The notes under the pieces are model-generated. The model saw only the letters and a list, made by a program, of their open reading frames with translations. It was not told the origin of the DNA and ran no database searches. A stretch of DNA of 64,000 nt from Brasenia schreberi. Taxonomy: Eukaryota; Streptophyta; Magnoliopsida; Nymphaeales; Cabombaceae. This document shows positions 32,813-45,600 of this stretch, piece by piece. The position numbers and the translations under genes are program-made. The first letter of the stretch is position 1. Each line of letters opens with the position of its first letter. The stretch lies in contig JAYKKT010000079.1 of assembly GCA_036023115.1 (NCBI GenBank), positions 11,771,501-11,835,500 on the forward strand. The letters are read 5' to 3'.

Positions 32813-33773
32813 AAGTAAGGGCCATGCTATTATCTCCCTTGGGTGTTTTTACTTCATGTCGTGTGTGTAGCATTTCAATTATACACTCACACACATTGAG
32901 CTTTCGCTCTTACTCCCAAGACCTTAGTCAAGGACTATTGCAATTTATATTTGGGTTTAATTTCATGTTGTGTGTGTAGCATTTCAATTCTACACTCACA
33001 CACATTGAGCTTTCGCTTTTACTCCCAAGACCTTAGTTAAGGCCATATTGCAATTTATATTTGGGTTTCATTTAAGTCGTGTGAGTTGTCTTTCAATATA
33101 CACACAACAGCCACGCAACACGTTGGCGACCTTCGGGCCCATATATATTATAAGTATTTCCCTTTCAGCTATGTCTTTAAGATTTGGGTTTTAAGGTTCA
33201 GTAGTGTGCGTAGTCTTTACATATATACACAGCAGACACTTGCACTATTGAGCCTTTCCGCTCTTAAGATATAGCCATATTTCCCTTTCGCATTTCCCTT
33301 TTGCAATTTCCCTTTTGCAATTTACATTTCAAGTCATTTCCCTTCTGCATTGTCTTTCAATTTCGGGTTTTTCCTTTGGAGTTGTGTGAGTTTGCATTGC
33401 ATATATGCCATACCACGAGTTAGGACGCATATTGCATCAAAGCAAACCCCATACTCCCACTCAAAGTCGCCCCACTTAGGTCAATTGTTCATAACACCTA
33501 GTTGGCCCGAAAAGGGATAAAAAGAAAGACATAGGCACGTGCAAATCCACGTGAAATAAAACTTGAAAATCATACAAAAACGAACCGAATCGAACACCTC
33601 AAACATTTTTCGTAGGTTCTCATATTCAAAACTCGATTTTTTAAGCGTACAGACTGACCCTTGCGCATCGGTGCAAGAAGGTCTGCGATGAAAAGAGCTT
33701 GCTTGCTCATAGTCGCCACGTTAGGAGTCATATTTCAAAATATCTCTTTGCTACCTTAAGTAAGCTAGCTGGC
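32808..33773 (+). mobile_element. D LTR, segment 3 (R/U5), duplicated start
   Basis: It starts in the tandem array at almost the same LTR position where segment 2 resumes after its deletion (TAAGGGCC followed by TGCTATTATC). It runs through the GTCTTTAAG and CCCTTTTGCAATT blocks to the AAGCTAGCTGGC region, where LTR K is inserted. Confidence 0.85.
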
Positions 33774-34382
33774 TGTAGACGCGTGAAAATCCCCGCCTCT
33801 TTGCCTTTTCAGGGCTTGGAGTGGATCCTCTCGTGCGTTTAAGGCCTATTTATATAAACAGGGCGTGCCAGCTAGCTTACCTAAGCTAGCGAAGATATTA
33901 AATTGACTTCTAATCGTGGCGATTGTGAGCAAGTGAGCTCTTGTCGTCGCAGACCTTCTTGCACCGATGCGTAAGGGTCAGTCTGTATGCTTTGAAAAAC
34001 CAAGTTTTTGGGATAGAAAGCCTACGAAGCGGTTCGAGGTGTTTAATTCGGGTCTTTTAGATGCGATTGCAGATTTTTAGATCACGTGGATTTTGCACGT
34101 GCCTAAGTCTTCCCTTTTATCCCTTTATGGGCCACCTAGTTTGTGTGTTATGAACACTCCACTACATGGGCGAATTTGAGCGGGAATACGGGGCTTGCTT
34201 CGATGCAATATGCGTCCTAGCTCGTGGTATGGCGTAGATGCAATGCAAACTCATGCTACTCCAAAGGGAAAACCCGAATGTAAAGACAATGCCGAAGGGA
34301 AATATCCGAAGGGAAATAACCAAAGGGAAATGACTTGTAATGTAAATGCCGAAGGGAGATATGTATATAGGGTATATACATG

Positions 34383-35104
34383 CCCTTACTTGGGTCTTAC
34401 AAATAAGAGCGAAGGCTCAATGTGGGTGCGTGCTTGAATTGAAAGACTTACACACACGACATGAAATGAAACCCAAATATAACTTGCAGTATGGCCTTGA
34501 TTAAGGTCTTGGGAATAAGAGCAAAAGCTCAATGTGTGTGAGTGCTTGAATTGAAGTACTATGCACACAACATGAAATTAAAACCCAAATAGTATAGCAC
34601 GACCCTTACTTGGGTCTTTCAAATAAGAGCGAAGGCTCAATGTGTGTGAGTGCTTGAATTGAAAGACTTACACACACGACATGAAATGAAAACCCAAATA
34701 GTATAGCACGGCCCTTACTTGGGTCTTTCAAATAAGAGCGAAGGCTCAATGTGTGTGAGTGCTTGAATTGAAAGACTTACACACACGACATGAAATGGAA
34801 GCCCAAATAGTATAACACGGCCCTTACTTGGGTCTTTCAAATAAGAGCGAAGGCTCGATGTGTGTGAGTGCTTGAATTGAAAGACTTACACACACGACAT
34901 GAAATGAAAACCCAAATAGTATAGCACGGCCCTTACTTGGGTCTTTCAAATAAGAGCGAAGGCTCAATGTGTGTGAGTGCTTGAATTGAAAGACTTACAC
35001 ACACGACATGAAATGGAAGCCCAAATAGTATAACACGGCCCTTACTTGGGTCTTTCAAATAAGAGCGAAGGCTCAATGTGTGTGAGTGCATGAATTGAAA
35101 GACA
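34383..35104 (-). repeat. Expanded tandem array in LTR K
   Basis: About seven units near 105 bp. Alternate units share the variant pairs AAACCC/AGCACGG and GAAGCCC/AACACGG, suggesting that two-unit blocks were duplicated. Confidence 0.88.
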
Positions 35105-35135
35105 ACACACCCAACCTAAGCAAAACCCTACGAAA

Positions 35136-35138
<3 letters not shown>

Positions 35139-35179
<41 letters not shown>
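35139..35179. repeat. (AT)n microsatellite in LTR K
   Basis: About 20 AT units, at the same LTR position as the (AT)n run in the A LTR. Confidence 0.92.
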
Positions 35180-35183
<4 letters not shown>

Positions 35184-36243
35184 GTATTAGGGGCTGATTA
35201 GGCCCGTGTGTGTTCAAAATCGTGCACAACTAAGAGAGTGCACGTGTGTGGGTGTGCCAAGCCACGTTATTACAAGCGGGGGGAGACTATGCTCCATTAT
35301 TACAACCCCGTATCGAATTGAATCTTAAGCAAGTATACAACTAAGGACCGAGTTAGGCACTTACTAATAGCTGGTCCGAAGAAGCCTTGCTTGAGCGTGG
35401 GCTTGGCCTTCGCCTTGGGCTGCAAAAGGGAGCTCCGCGAAGTTGAACGGCAAGGGGTTGCTGGCAGGGTGCCTTGGGCGCGCGGGAAGGGTGCCTTGCA
35501 GATGGTCGGCTGCTAAGGAGGGGCTGTTTTTGGTGTGTTGGGCTAAAGGGCCTAAGTAGGGTCACTAAGGGAGTATGGCACTAAGGGAAGGGAACTAGCT
35601 AGGGGAAGGTTATGGCTGGCGGATGGCTGGCCGAATGAAAAGGTGACAGTCGGGTGGAGTGGCCGACTGAGGGTGCTTGGTGGTGGCGGGCTGCTAGGGT
35701 GGCTAGGAGTGGTGTAAGGGAAGGGACCTAGCTAGGAGATGGGGCCAGGTGGTAGTGGGTGTAGTGGGTGTGATATGGGCAGGTCTTAGGGAGTCGGATA
35801 GGGTGGCCGAATGGAGCTAAGGTGTCTAGGTAGTGGCGGGTAGTTAGGGTGGTTATGGCCTGGCCGAGTGGGAATGGTGGCGGCAAGTGGCTGGTATTAG
35901 GGTGATATGGTAGTGGGTTAGGTGGCTGAGAGTGGAGAGGGAGTGGAGAAGGAGTAAGGTGGAGGATACTAACCGGTTGATGGGAGGTGGTGGCGGATGG
36001 AACGGGAAGCAGCCGGGTGATTGGGATGCGTAGGATGAGGTTCGGCCGGGAGGAAGGGTGGTGAAGTGGACCTTGGCTAGAGTGGTGGTGGTGGTGGTGC
36101 TCGGCTGGAAAGTAGTGGCGCAGGTGGTGGCTGGCTGTGGGGCTGGTGGAGCAAGATGGGAGTTGGCTAGGCTGGAGAGTGGAGGACCCGGCTGGTGGAA
36201 GGTGGAGCTTCCAGATGGGAAAAACCCGCCCCCAAAGGGGGGG

Positions 36244-36251
36244 TTTATATA
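36244..36251 (-). promoter_or_regulatory. TATA box of LTR K
   Basis: TATATAAA on the minus strand, before a C-run and GGGCGGGTTTTTCC. Confidence 0.6.
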
Positions 36252-37486
36252 GGGCTGGGCTAGGTCGGTTGGGGCTGGTTTTGGGGTAGTGGTTAGGTGG
36301 TTTAGGTAGGGTGGTGTGGTGATAAGGTGGGCTGGAAAGGGTAGGGCCAGATATTTTAAATACAAGGGGTTTGGGTAGGTTGTGTGCTAGGGGTGGTTTA
36401 GAGGTTTAGGGTTTAGCTAGGTGGGTTGGTTTTAGGGTGAGGTTTAGTGAGGTAGGTTAGGTGATTAGGCTAGGATTAGGCTAGGTTTAGGGAAATTAGC
36501 CTAGGTTTAGGGAAGGATTAGGGAAGTGGGTCAGGTGATTAGGTTGGGATTAGGCTGGGATTAGGGAAGTGGGTTAGGTGATTAGGCTCAGATTAGGATC
36601 GGATTAGGGTAGAAGGCTAGGATTAGGTATTTTTGGTTAGGTTTAGGTGAAGGAGCTCCCTTTGCATGGCCCATGGACCCTAATCATATCATGTTGGTGT
36701 AGCCCTAGGTTAGGTTTTGGCTGATTACAAGCTTAAACCCACTTAACTAGGCTAACCCACATGATTAACCCCAAACTTGACACACAAGTCAAGCTTAATT
36801 ACAACACACACTTGATCTTATCCTCCCCCACTCTCTCTCATGCCCATAATCCCACGTGAAATTCAAGTGGGCCCCACCTCCATTTATGAGAAGGTGATGT
36901 GGGCCATGGATATGGATATTGGATTGGACTTTTGAATCCAAATCCAAATCCAAGTCCATACATGGGTTTGGATTGGGATCTGGATATATATGGTCCAGAT
37001 CCAATCCAAACTAAACTCTGACTCCTTCGAGCTATGTTCGAAATGAATGGTTTGTGCGGGGTCTGACAGCATCAGTACTCCGTCTGCGTTGGGTCTTCGC
37101 CAACATGATCGTCCGCCTCTATTTTCGCCTTCTAGAGATGACTTCAAATGATGTTTTGATGATAACAGGGTCTTGGACGTTCGAGATCCTGGGGGTGAAT
37201 TTGATACGAGAGTTGCTGTGCCGGGCTCGACATGTGCTCCGGTTCCGGGCTCTCTTTGGCTTTCCTGGTCTTGTCTGGATGAGGCCAAGCTGCTTCGGGG
37301 TTTCAAAACATGTTTTAAAAAGGTTTTTAAAAGCTATATTGTATATTTTTGAAATATAAAGTTCAAAACATATGTACAGGGTTGTCTGGAAGGCTCTTGG
37401 GTTTCCAGACTCAAAATGGCCCTTTGGGGCTGCTTTTACAAAACCAGATGGATTTGAGAAATTCGTGGGATTTCGGGGTGTTTACA

Positions 37487-37580
37487 CTGGCACGCCCTTT
37501 TTTGCTTAAATAGGACTTAGACACATGAAAAGATTCGCTTCAGGCCTAAGAACCAGAAGCGGGAACTTTTTAAGTCTACA
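37487..37580 (+). mobile_element. D 5' LTR, terminal segment
   Basis: The last 94 bp of the D LTR after K, ending AAGTCTACA. The PBS follows six bases later, which proves that this LTR is a 5' LTR for the gag downstream. Confidence 0.88.
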
Positions 37581-37585
37581 GGATT

Positions 37586-37603
37586 TGGCACGCCCGGTGG
37601 GAC
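37586..37603 (+). other. Primer binding site of element D
   Basis: TGGCACGCCCGGTGGGAC, identical to the E PBS. Confidence 0.82.
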
Positions 37604-37717
37604 GTGAGTCTTTTTAAAATCGAGTAATAGTAAACCTTGCAAAAATATTTTCCAAAGGTGTTATCTTTTAAACTCTTTTTTGTACTTCAGGTGTAGGATT
37701 TTTGAAAGCTTGAAAGC

Positions 37718-38133
37718 ATGTCGAAATCAAACCCAAGGGAAGTATCGAGCCAAGGCTCATGCGCATCAAGTTCTCACTTTAGAAGGGTTTTGAAAAATAA
37801 AATCAAGCTAGAAGAGATAGAAGATTTGAGGATGGAATTCGAGGCCAAAATCGATACTATCAACCAAGAGGCTGAGGCAGGCGATTCATGTTCATCGAAT
37901 GGTGAACAAAGGGCCAAGAAAAAATCTGAAAAACCTCGCAAACATAAAGAGGCCTCCGTAATGGAAGGCAACCAATACCACGAGTCTTTCACACAAAATG
38001 ACCGTAAAGCCATAGTGTAGCTGCTGAAAGGGCAAAATAAAGAGAAAAGGAGTTACGCCCTGTCTGATTTCCTACCCATGGATTATGAAACAGACAGTGA
38101 CGATGAAATATCTAACTTCCATCGGTATGATGG
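37718..38133 (+). pseudogene. gag: Gag N-terminus (element D)
   Basis: It starts at ATG 37718 (MSKSNPREVSSQ), 114 bases after the PBS. It shows the serine-rich start, a charged helix (about residues 28-50) and a lysine-rich patch. CAG has become TAG at 38018-38020. The frame otherwise continues to SNFHRYDG, where F is inserted at GATGG; gag resumes at 59745. Confidence 0.88.
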
Positions 38134-41100
38134 TGTAGACGCAGAAAGTTTCCACTTCTGGTTCTTAGGCCTGAAGCGAATCTTTTCGTGTGTCTAAGTT
38201 CTAATTAAGCAAAAGGGCGTGCTAGCTAGCTTACTTAAGCTAGCGAAGAGAAATTTTTAAATCTGACTCCTAATGTGGCGACTGTGAGCAGGCAAGCTCT
38301 TTTCGTCGCAGACCTTCTTGCACCGACGCGGAAGGGTCATTCTGTACGCTTAAAAATCGAGTTTTCGAACATGAGAACCTACGAAAACGTTTTGAGGTGT
38401 TTGACTCGGGTTGTTTTTGTATGATTTTCAGATTTTATTTCACGTGGATTTGCACGTGCCTATGTCTTTATTTTTATCCCTTTTCGGGCAAACTAGGTGT
38501 GTGTTATGAACACGTAGCCTAAGTGGGGCGACTTTGAACGGGAGTATGGGGTTTGCTTTGATGCAATATGTGTCCTAACTCGTGGTATGGCGTATATGCA
38601 ATGCAAACTCACGCAACTCCAAAGGGAAAACCCAAAATTGAAAGACAATGCGGAAGGGAAATGACTGGAAATGTAAATTGCAAAAGGGAAATTGCAAAAG
38701 GGAAATATGGCTATATCTTAAGAGTGGAAAGGCTCAATAGTGCAAGTGTGTGCCGTGTATATATGTATGCACACTACTGAACCTTAAAACCCAAATCTTA
38801 AAGACATAGCCAAAAGGGAAATACTTATAATATATATGAGCCCGAAGGTCGCCAACATGTTGCGTGGGTGTTGTGTATATATTGAAAGACAACTCACACG
38901 ACTTAAATGAAACCCAAATATAGATTGCAATATGGCCTTAACTAAGGTCTTGGGAGTAAGAGCGAAAGCTTAATGTGTGTGAGTGTATAATTGAGATACT
39001 ACACACACGACATGAAATTAAACCCAAGGGAAAATATAACACGGCCCTTACTTGGGTCTTGCAAATAAGAGCGAAAGCTCAATGTGTGTGAGTGCGAGAA
39101 TTGAAAGACAACACTCACAACTTAAGCAAAACCCCACGCAACTTAAATTATATAAAAAATTTATATCTTAAGGGCTGATTAGGCCCATGTGTGTTCAAAA
39201 TCGTGCACGACTAAGAGCGAGATAGGCTCAAGTGCACATGTGTGTGGGTGTGCCAAGCCACGTTATTACAAGCGGGGGAAGACAATGCTCCACTATTACA
39301 ACCCCGTATCAAATTTAATTTAACTTAAGCAAGTCTACAAATAAGGACCGAGTTAGGCACTTACGTATAGCTGGTCCGGAGGTGACTTGCTTGAGCTTGG
39401 GCTTGGGCGTCGCCTTGGGCTGCAAGAGGGTGCTCCTCGGAATGGCACGACAAAGGAGTGACCGAATGACAAGAGTGGCGGATGTGGCGCCTAGGGGCTA
39501 GCCGGCTGATAGGAGGGTGCTGCTGTGGTGTCTCGGGCTGAAGTAGTTAGGGAGTGTCACTAAGGCATAGGGCAGGTTCTAGGGAAGGTGGAGCTAAGGG
39601 GTGACTAGGGGATGGTTTAAAGGAGAGGATGGAAGGCTGCGGGTGGCTAGATGCAGTCGGCTATGGCTGGCCGACTGGTGGCAGGTTAAGTGGTGGCCGG
39701 CTGGGGTAGCTAGGGGTGTTTAGGAATGGCGAGGGGGAGCTAGCTAGGGTGTTGGCTAAGGGATGGTTAAAGGGGAGGAAGGGTAGGTCCTAGGGAAAAA
39801 GGTAAGGTGGCTGGGGCAGTTAGGGGGTGTCACTAATAGGAAGGTAGGGCAGCGGGTGGCATGGTTGGGTATGGTTGAAGGGTGGCGGGTAGCTAGGTGG
39901 TGTGGTGGCTGAGAGTGGAGGGGGAGTGAAGATAGGGTGGAGTTAGGATAGGGTACTAACCGAATAAGAAAGGGAAGGTGGCGGTTGTCCAAGGAAGGAG
40001 GATGCAGTCGGGTGGAAGGAGTGGAGCTGGTCGGGCAATTGTGGTGGTGTGGAATGATGCAGGCCGGGAGGTGGTGGCAGTGTGGAGTGGAGCAGGCCGG
40101 GAAGTGGTGGTGGAGCAGGTGAGAGAAGAGAGCAAAGGGTGAGAGAGAGCTCGGCTGGCCCAAGATGCTGGAAAAAAATCCTCTCAAACCCGCCCACTAG
40201 GGGGGGGGGGTTATAGGAGTGGACAAGGTCGGTGGGGATGGTTTTGAAGGGGGTAGTTTAGTGGTTAGGTTGTGGTGGTTTAGTGATAAGGTGGGCTAGA
40301 TATTTAGGGGGACCAGATTTTTTGTTTTAGGTGGTTTTAGGGATATGGTGTGCTAGGGTTTAGGTGGGGTGGTTTAGTGGTTTAGGGCTTAGCTAGGTGG
40401 GTTGGTTTTGGGGTGAGGTTTAGTGAGGTGGGTTAGGTGTTTAGGCTAGGATTAGGTTAGGATTAAGGGAATTATGCTAGGTTTAGGGAAGGATTAGGGA
40501 GGTGGGTTAGGTGATTAGGTTGGGATTAGGTCGGGATTAGGGAAGTGGGTTAGGTGATTAGGCTAGGATTAGGTCGGGATTAGGGTAAATGGCTAGGATT
40601 AGGGGTTTTGGCTTAGGATTGGGTTAGGAGTCTCCCTTTGCATAACCCATGGACTTCATTGCATCATGTTGGTGCAACCCTAGGTTAGGTGTAGGCTCAT
40701 ACAAGCTTAAACCCACACTAATTAGGCTAACCCACATGATCAACCCAAACTTGACACACAAGTCAAGCTTAATACATCTCCCTCATGCTTATCCTCCCCA
40801 TTCTCTCTCATGCCCATAATCCCACGTGAATTTCAAGTGGGCCCCACCCCCATTTATGAGAAGGTGATGTGGGCCATGGATGTGGATATTGGATTGGATC
40901 TTTGGATCCAAATCCAAATCCAAATCCACACATACGTTTGGATTGGGATCTGGATATATATGGTCCAGATCCAATCCAAACTGAATTCTGACTCCTTCAG
41001 GGTATGTTCGAAACGAACGGTTTGTGCGGGGTCTGACAGCATCAGTACTCCGTCTTTCGTTGGGTCTTTGCAAACATGGTCGTCCGCTTCTGTTTTCACC

Positions 41101-41459
41101 TTCTGGAGATGATTTCACATGATTTTTGCTAATAACAGGGACTTGGACGTTCAAGATCTTGGGGATGGATCTAATACGAGAGTTGCTGTGCCGGGCTCGA
41201 CATGTGTTCCGGTTCCGGGCTCTCTTTAGCTCTTCTGGTCCTGCTTTGCATCAGGCCAAGCCGCTTCGTGGGGTTTCAAAATGTATTTCAAAAGGTTTTA
41301 AAAGCATATTATACATATTTTAAAACATATATGGTTTAAACATATGTACAGGGTTGCCTGGAAGGCTCTTGGGTTTCCAGACTCAAAATAGCCCTTTGGG
41401 GCTGCTTTTACAAAACGAGGTTTTATTTGAGAAGTTCGTGGGATTTCGGGGTGTTTACA
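38134..41459 (-). mobile_element. 3' LTR of element F
   Basis: 3326 bp, uninterrupted, and so the best reference for the D/F subfamily. On the plus strand it begins TGTAGACGCAGAAAG. It holds only about two tandem units (38881-39112), a GTAAGT donor-like site (39359-39364), a weak CTATAA box near 40211-40216, the CCTAA-rich tract (about 40240-40640) and the U3 hairpin (about 40930-40980). Confidence 0.93.
38881..39112 (-). repeat. Short tandem array in the F 3' LTR
   Basis: About two units with the GAGC/GCTC palindrome, against five to seven in the other subfamilies. Confidence 0.8.
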
Positions 41460-42622
41460 GATGCCCCTCTTTGGCATTGTCCAAATTGATTTCGATAATG
41501 GCAAAGACGACAAACACCCCTTTCAATGTCTCCCTAGATCTAACCACAAAAATATGGGATCGTCCCATTCTTTAGCAAAATCTCACTTTTAAAAACTATG
41601 GTAGGAGGAGATATCACGCCAAAGGGATGTACAAAAATGGTTTCTGGTCCTAAAATGGGATCATGTTATGCAAGTGCCATGCGTGGAAATGTAGATGCAT
41701 GACATGGGTGTGGTGCCAAGAGTGGCAACCTCCCAGAGACCAGATATGGTCGAACTCTTGAGACTTACAAGGCCTACTGCTCCAAGTGAGCAGATCCTAT
41801 GCTGTTCGATGTTTGATTTTTCAAAATCTATTTACAAAAGGGACAACTGCCTTGAGTCTCAATCCTAAGGATCTCGAGCTCTTCGTGTTTGCCTTTGCTT
41901 GAGTCTTGACACTCGCTTATCTAGCGGAGGTTTTATAAGAAAACAAGGCATATTTCAAATTCCAACGTCTTACTCGAAACGTCGAATTCTCAAACAAAAT
42001 GAAATTCAAGTAAGTAAATCCTATTTTTACTTTAGGATTCCTCGAAATGAACCATGTTTTAGCTTGGGATAAGCGAGGGATGGGAAAGAGATACCACGGT
42101 CCCTTCTGAAGCGTCCCGTGGTTTAAGGCACAGAAGGCGGAAAACTGCTCTTTTTGAGCTTTTTGGCCTCTTTTTCCTTTTTTTTCCGTAGAGGGTCTCC
42201 CTTTGGGAGTATTTTTTCTTTAATCCCTCTTTTTCACAAGAGAATCGATTTTTCTTTTGGATTCTGGTTTCTTTCTTTTGGAAAGAGACTTTGAATGGGA
42301 AATTCTCTTTATTTTGGCCACGTTTTCCTTTTGGAAGGAGAAGAGAAGAGGGGAGGACTTATCCCAAGCTCACACTCAATCCATTCTAGATCAGCCTATT
42401 TAGAAATAGCACGTACTACTTGCAAGTATCTTGCTATGTTGAACTAGGCCTTTCTTTGTAAGAAAAAGATTTTGAATTGTAACCACGATTTTGGAAGACT
42501 CCACTCATTCACAAGTGTGAATTTTCTCACTCAAGGTCACACGATTTTGCCTTTGCACCTTATTTTTAGGTCTCAGGGCAGCTATCCCTAAAGTTTTCGA
42601 AAATTGGAATTTAACCCAAATC
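41460..42622 (-). mobile_element. 3' spacer of element F
   Basis: About 1.16 kb, the same as the A and E spacers. A PPT-like GATGCCCCTCTTT (plus strand) lies next to the LTR. The 16-bp palindrome has lost its symmetry here (CCAAATTGATTTCG). No sense gene was seen. Confidence 0.82.
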
Positions 42623-45600
42623 CTACACATAATACTTCTTTAAGTATTGGATATTGATAGGATCTGCTAAATTCCTACCTTCTACATCGATCAACCAATA
42701 CGAGTTGTTCGTGGTGGTTGCACGTACAACATAGGGTCCATCCCACTTGGGGCGCCACTTTCCAAGGGGATGTGGGCCACGATAGTGGATGATTTTCAAA
42801 ACTAGATCTCCCACTTCAAAGTGGCGAGGTCTCATGTGTTTGCCATAATGTCGGGCTATCCTTTGCCGGTATGCACGAGCATGATCCATAGCAAGGAGTC
42901 ACCTCTCATCTAGCAAATCTAGTTCGGCCATCCTAGCATGCTGAAGCGTCTCTAGGGGGAGGTCGAGTGCTATGGATGTATGGAATGAATGCAATTGAGT
43001 ATGAATGGGAAGAATGGCGTTTGTGCCATAGACCAATTCGAATGGTGTGGCATTCATGGGAGTCTGGATGGAAGTCCTATAAGCCCATAAGGCTTCATCC
43101 AGCTTCTCGTGCCACGTCCTACCCTTCTCTAAAGTCTTCTCAATTATGCTAATGAGAGTCTTGTTTGTGGCTTCGGCTTGGCCATTGCCTTGAGGGTAGT
43201 AGGGCAAAGAGAAGTGGTGAGTTATGCCATACGTGTTGCAAAACTTAACCATCCACTCGTTTTTGAATGGGGTGCCATTATCAGACACAAGGTCTCATGG
43301 AACCCCAAATCGAGCCAAGATATTCCTCCTAATGAAAGCCACCACATGTTGCCCCTATACGTTGGTCAGGGAAATGGCTTCCACCCACTTGAAGAAATAT
43401 TCAGTGGCTGCTAAAATGAATCGATGCCCATTCGAGGCTTTTGGAAAGATCGGGCCTACGATATCAAACGCCCACATGGTAAATGGCCAGGGGCTGACCA
43501 CGGAATGCAATGCAGATGAGGGGATATGAATGGTGTGCCCATGCACTTGACATGGATGACACTTCCTAACATGATCATGACAATCCTTTTTCAGGGTGGA
43601 CCAAAAATAGCCTGCTCTAAGTATTTTCATTGCCATCATGTTGGCATTTACATGACCTCCACATTCTCCATCGTGGAACTCATGCATCACTATCCTAGCC
43701 TCCTCTAGATCGATACACCTAAGTAGGATGTCGGTAAAACTTTTCTTATATAGAACCCCACCCAGAATAGTGTATCGGGTCGAAATTTTACGGATGAATG
43801 CCTTATCTTTGGATGTGGCATCCTCGGTGAATCCCCCATCTTCTAAAAAATGCTTGATGTCGTAAAACCAAGGTTTTTCAACAGAATCTGGGTTATTTTG
43901 GTAAATATCCAAATCGTGTGTGGATGGGTTGGGCGCATGTCATATTTCTAAAGATCGGGTCCCTGAAATGGGATCGACCTTTAGGGTTGAACCCAAGGAG
44001 GAGAGGGCATCGGCAATGCCATTGTCCTCTCTTCCTACGTGTATGAGTTTACACGATTGGAATGACTCAACCAATCGAGTGGCCAACTCATGATATGGAA
44101 GTAGTTTTTCGTTACGTACTTGCCAAATTTTCAAAACCTGGTTTATAACAAGGAGCGAATCTCCAAAGACCTCGATGCATGACGCCCCTAGAGTTTTCGA
44201 AATCCTTAAGCCTTGTATGAGTGCTTCATACTCAGCTATGTTGTTGGAACATTCAAAATTTAGGCGGATTGCTATGGGAATCTCGCCCTTTTCAGGGGAG
44301 ATGAGGATGACCCCAGCACCAGCCCCTTGTTGGTTTCGTGCCCCATCGAAGTGCATCTTCCACACTTGGTTTTCGAAAGAGTTTGCCAAAATGTGGTTTT
44401 GGAAATGGTTTTGCAATATGCCTTCGTCGGGCATTTCATCAAATATGGGATATGCGTCCTCCAGGGGGAACTCAGCCACGTAATCTGCTAGGGCTTGCCC
44501 CTTAATGGAGATTTGGTGGTGGTATTTTAGGTCATACTCCATTAGAAGGAGTTGCCATTTGCCCAATCTACCCGTGAGAATGGGTTTTTTGAACAAGTGC
44601 TTGATTGGATCAAGCTTGGACACTATCCAGATCTCATGATCTAGGAAATAGTGTCTGAATTTCTGGTAGGCCCAGACTAGGGCCAAGCACGTCTTCTCCA
44701 TGGCTTGATAATTTCGTTCATAAGCCAAGAGAGTTTTCAAAATATAGTAGATGGCATACTCCTTATGGATGTCATCCTCGTGTTGAGCTAATAGGGCTCC
44801 CAAAGCATTTGCATGCACAGAAATGTAAAGTAAAAGCGGTTTTTCTTGCTTTGGAGGATTCAAAATGGGGGGATTAACCAGGTATGCCTTTAGTCTCTCG
44901 AAGGACTTTTGGCAGTCTTCATCCCATAAAAATTTCGTGCCCTTCCTCAACAGTTTGTTGAAGGGTTCGCATCTAGTCGCCAGATTTGATATAAATCGGC
45001 GAACGGACTGTAATCAACCCTGAAGGCTACGAATTTGGGTGAGATTGGAGGGTGGAGCCATGTCTATGATGGCTCGACACTTAGAGGGGTCGACTTCTAT
45101 ACTCCTTTGGCTTACCATAAAGCCTAGAAACTTTCCAGACTCTACCCCGAATACACATTTTTGAGGGTTTAGCTTTACTTTGTAAAGCCTAAGCCTTTCG
45201 AAAATCTTTTGCAAACATTCAATATGAGTGCATCGGGTTTTGGATTTTGCCAAGAGATCATCTGCATACACTTCTACGAGCTCTTGAATCTGATCATGGA
45301 AGATCGTGGTCATGCCTCTCTGGTATGTTATGCCGGCATTTTTCAAACCAAAGGGCATGACTGTATAGCAGTATGTGCCCCACGGGGTTGTGAATGCGGT
45401 CTTACCCTGATCTCGTGGACTTAATTTAATTTGATTATAGCCTGAATAGCCATCCATAAACAAAAACATTTCATGATTTGCAGTACTATCGACTATCAAA
45501 TCTATGTTTGGTAAAGGATAATTATCCTTTGGAGTGGCTTTATTTAGGTTTCTGAAATCGATGCATATTCGAATTTTCCCATTGGTTTTTTGAACTACAA

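Larger units (their letters stand above)
33774..37486 (-). mobile_element. Solo LTR K inserted in the D LTR
   Basis: A 3713-bp minus-strand LTR with a perfect target duplication CTGGC (33769-33773 and 37487-37491). It is longer than its relatives because of extra tandem units (34383-35104) and an (AT)n run (35139-35179). It carries TATATAAA (36244-36251), an exact telobox AAACCCTAA on the minus strand (36406-36414), the U3 hairpin and the G-box. Its sequence groups with LTR G. Confidence 0.93.

Noticed and set aside
43224..43529. ORFs of 60-130 codons antisense to pol (also 19904, 5779 and 21497)
   Set aside because: Shadow frames opposite conserved integrase and RT coding sequence; they recur only because pol recurs.
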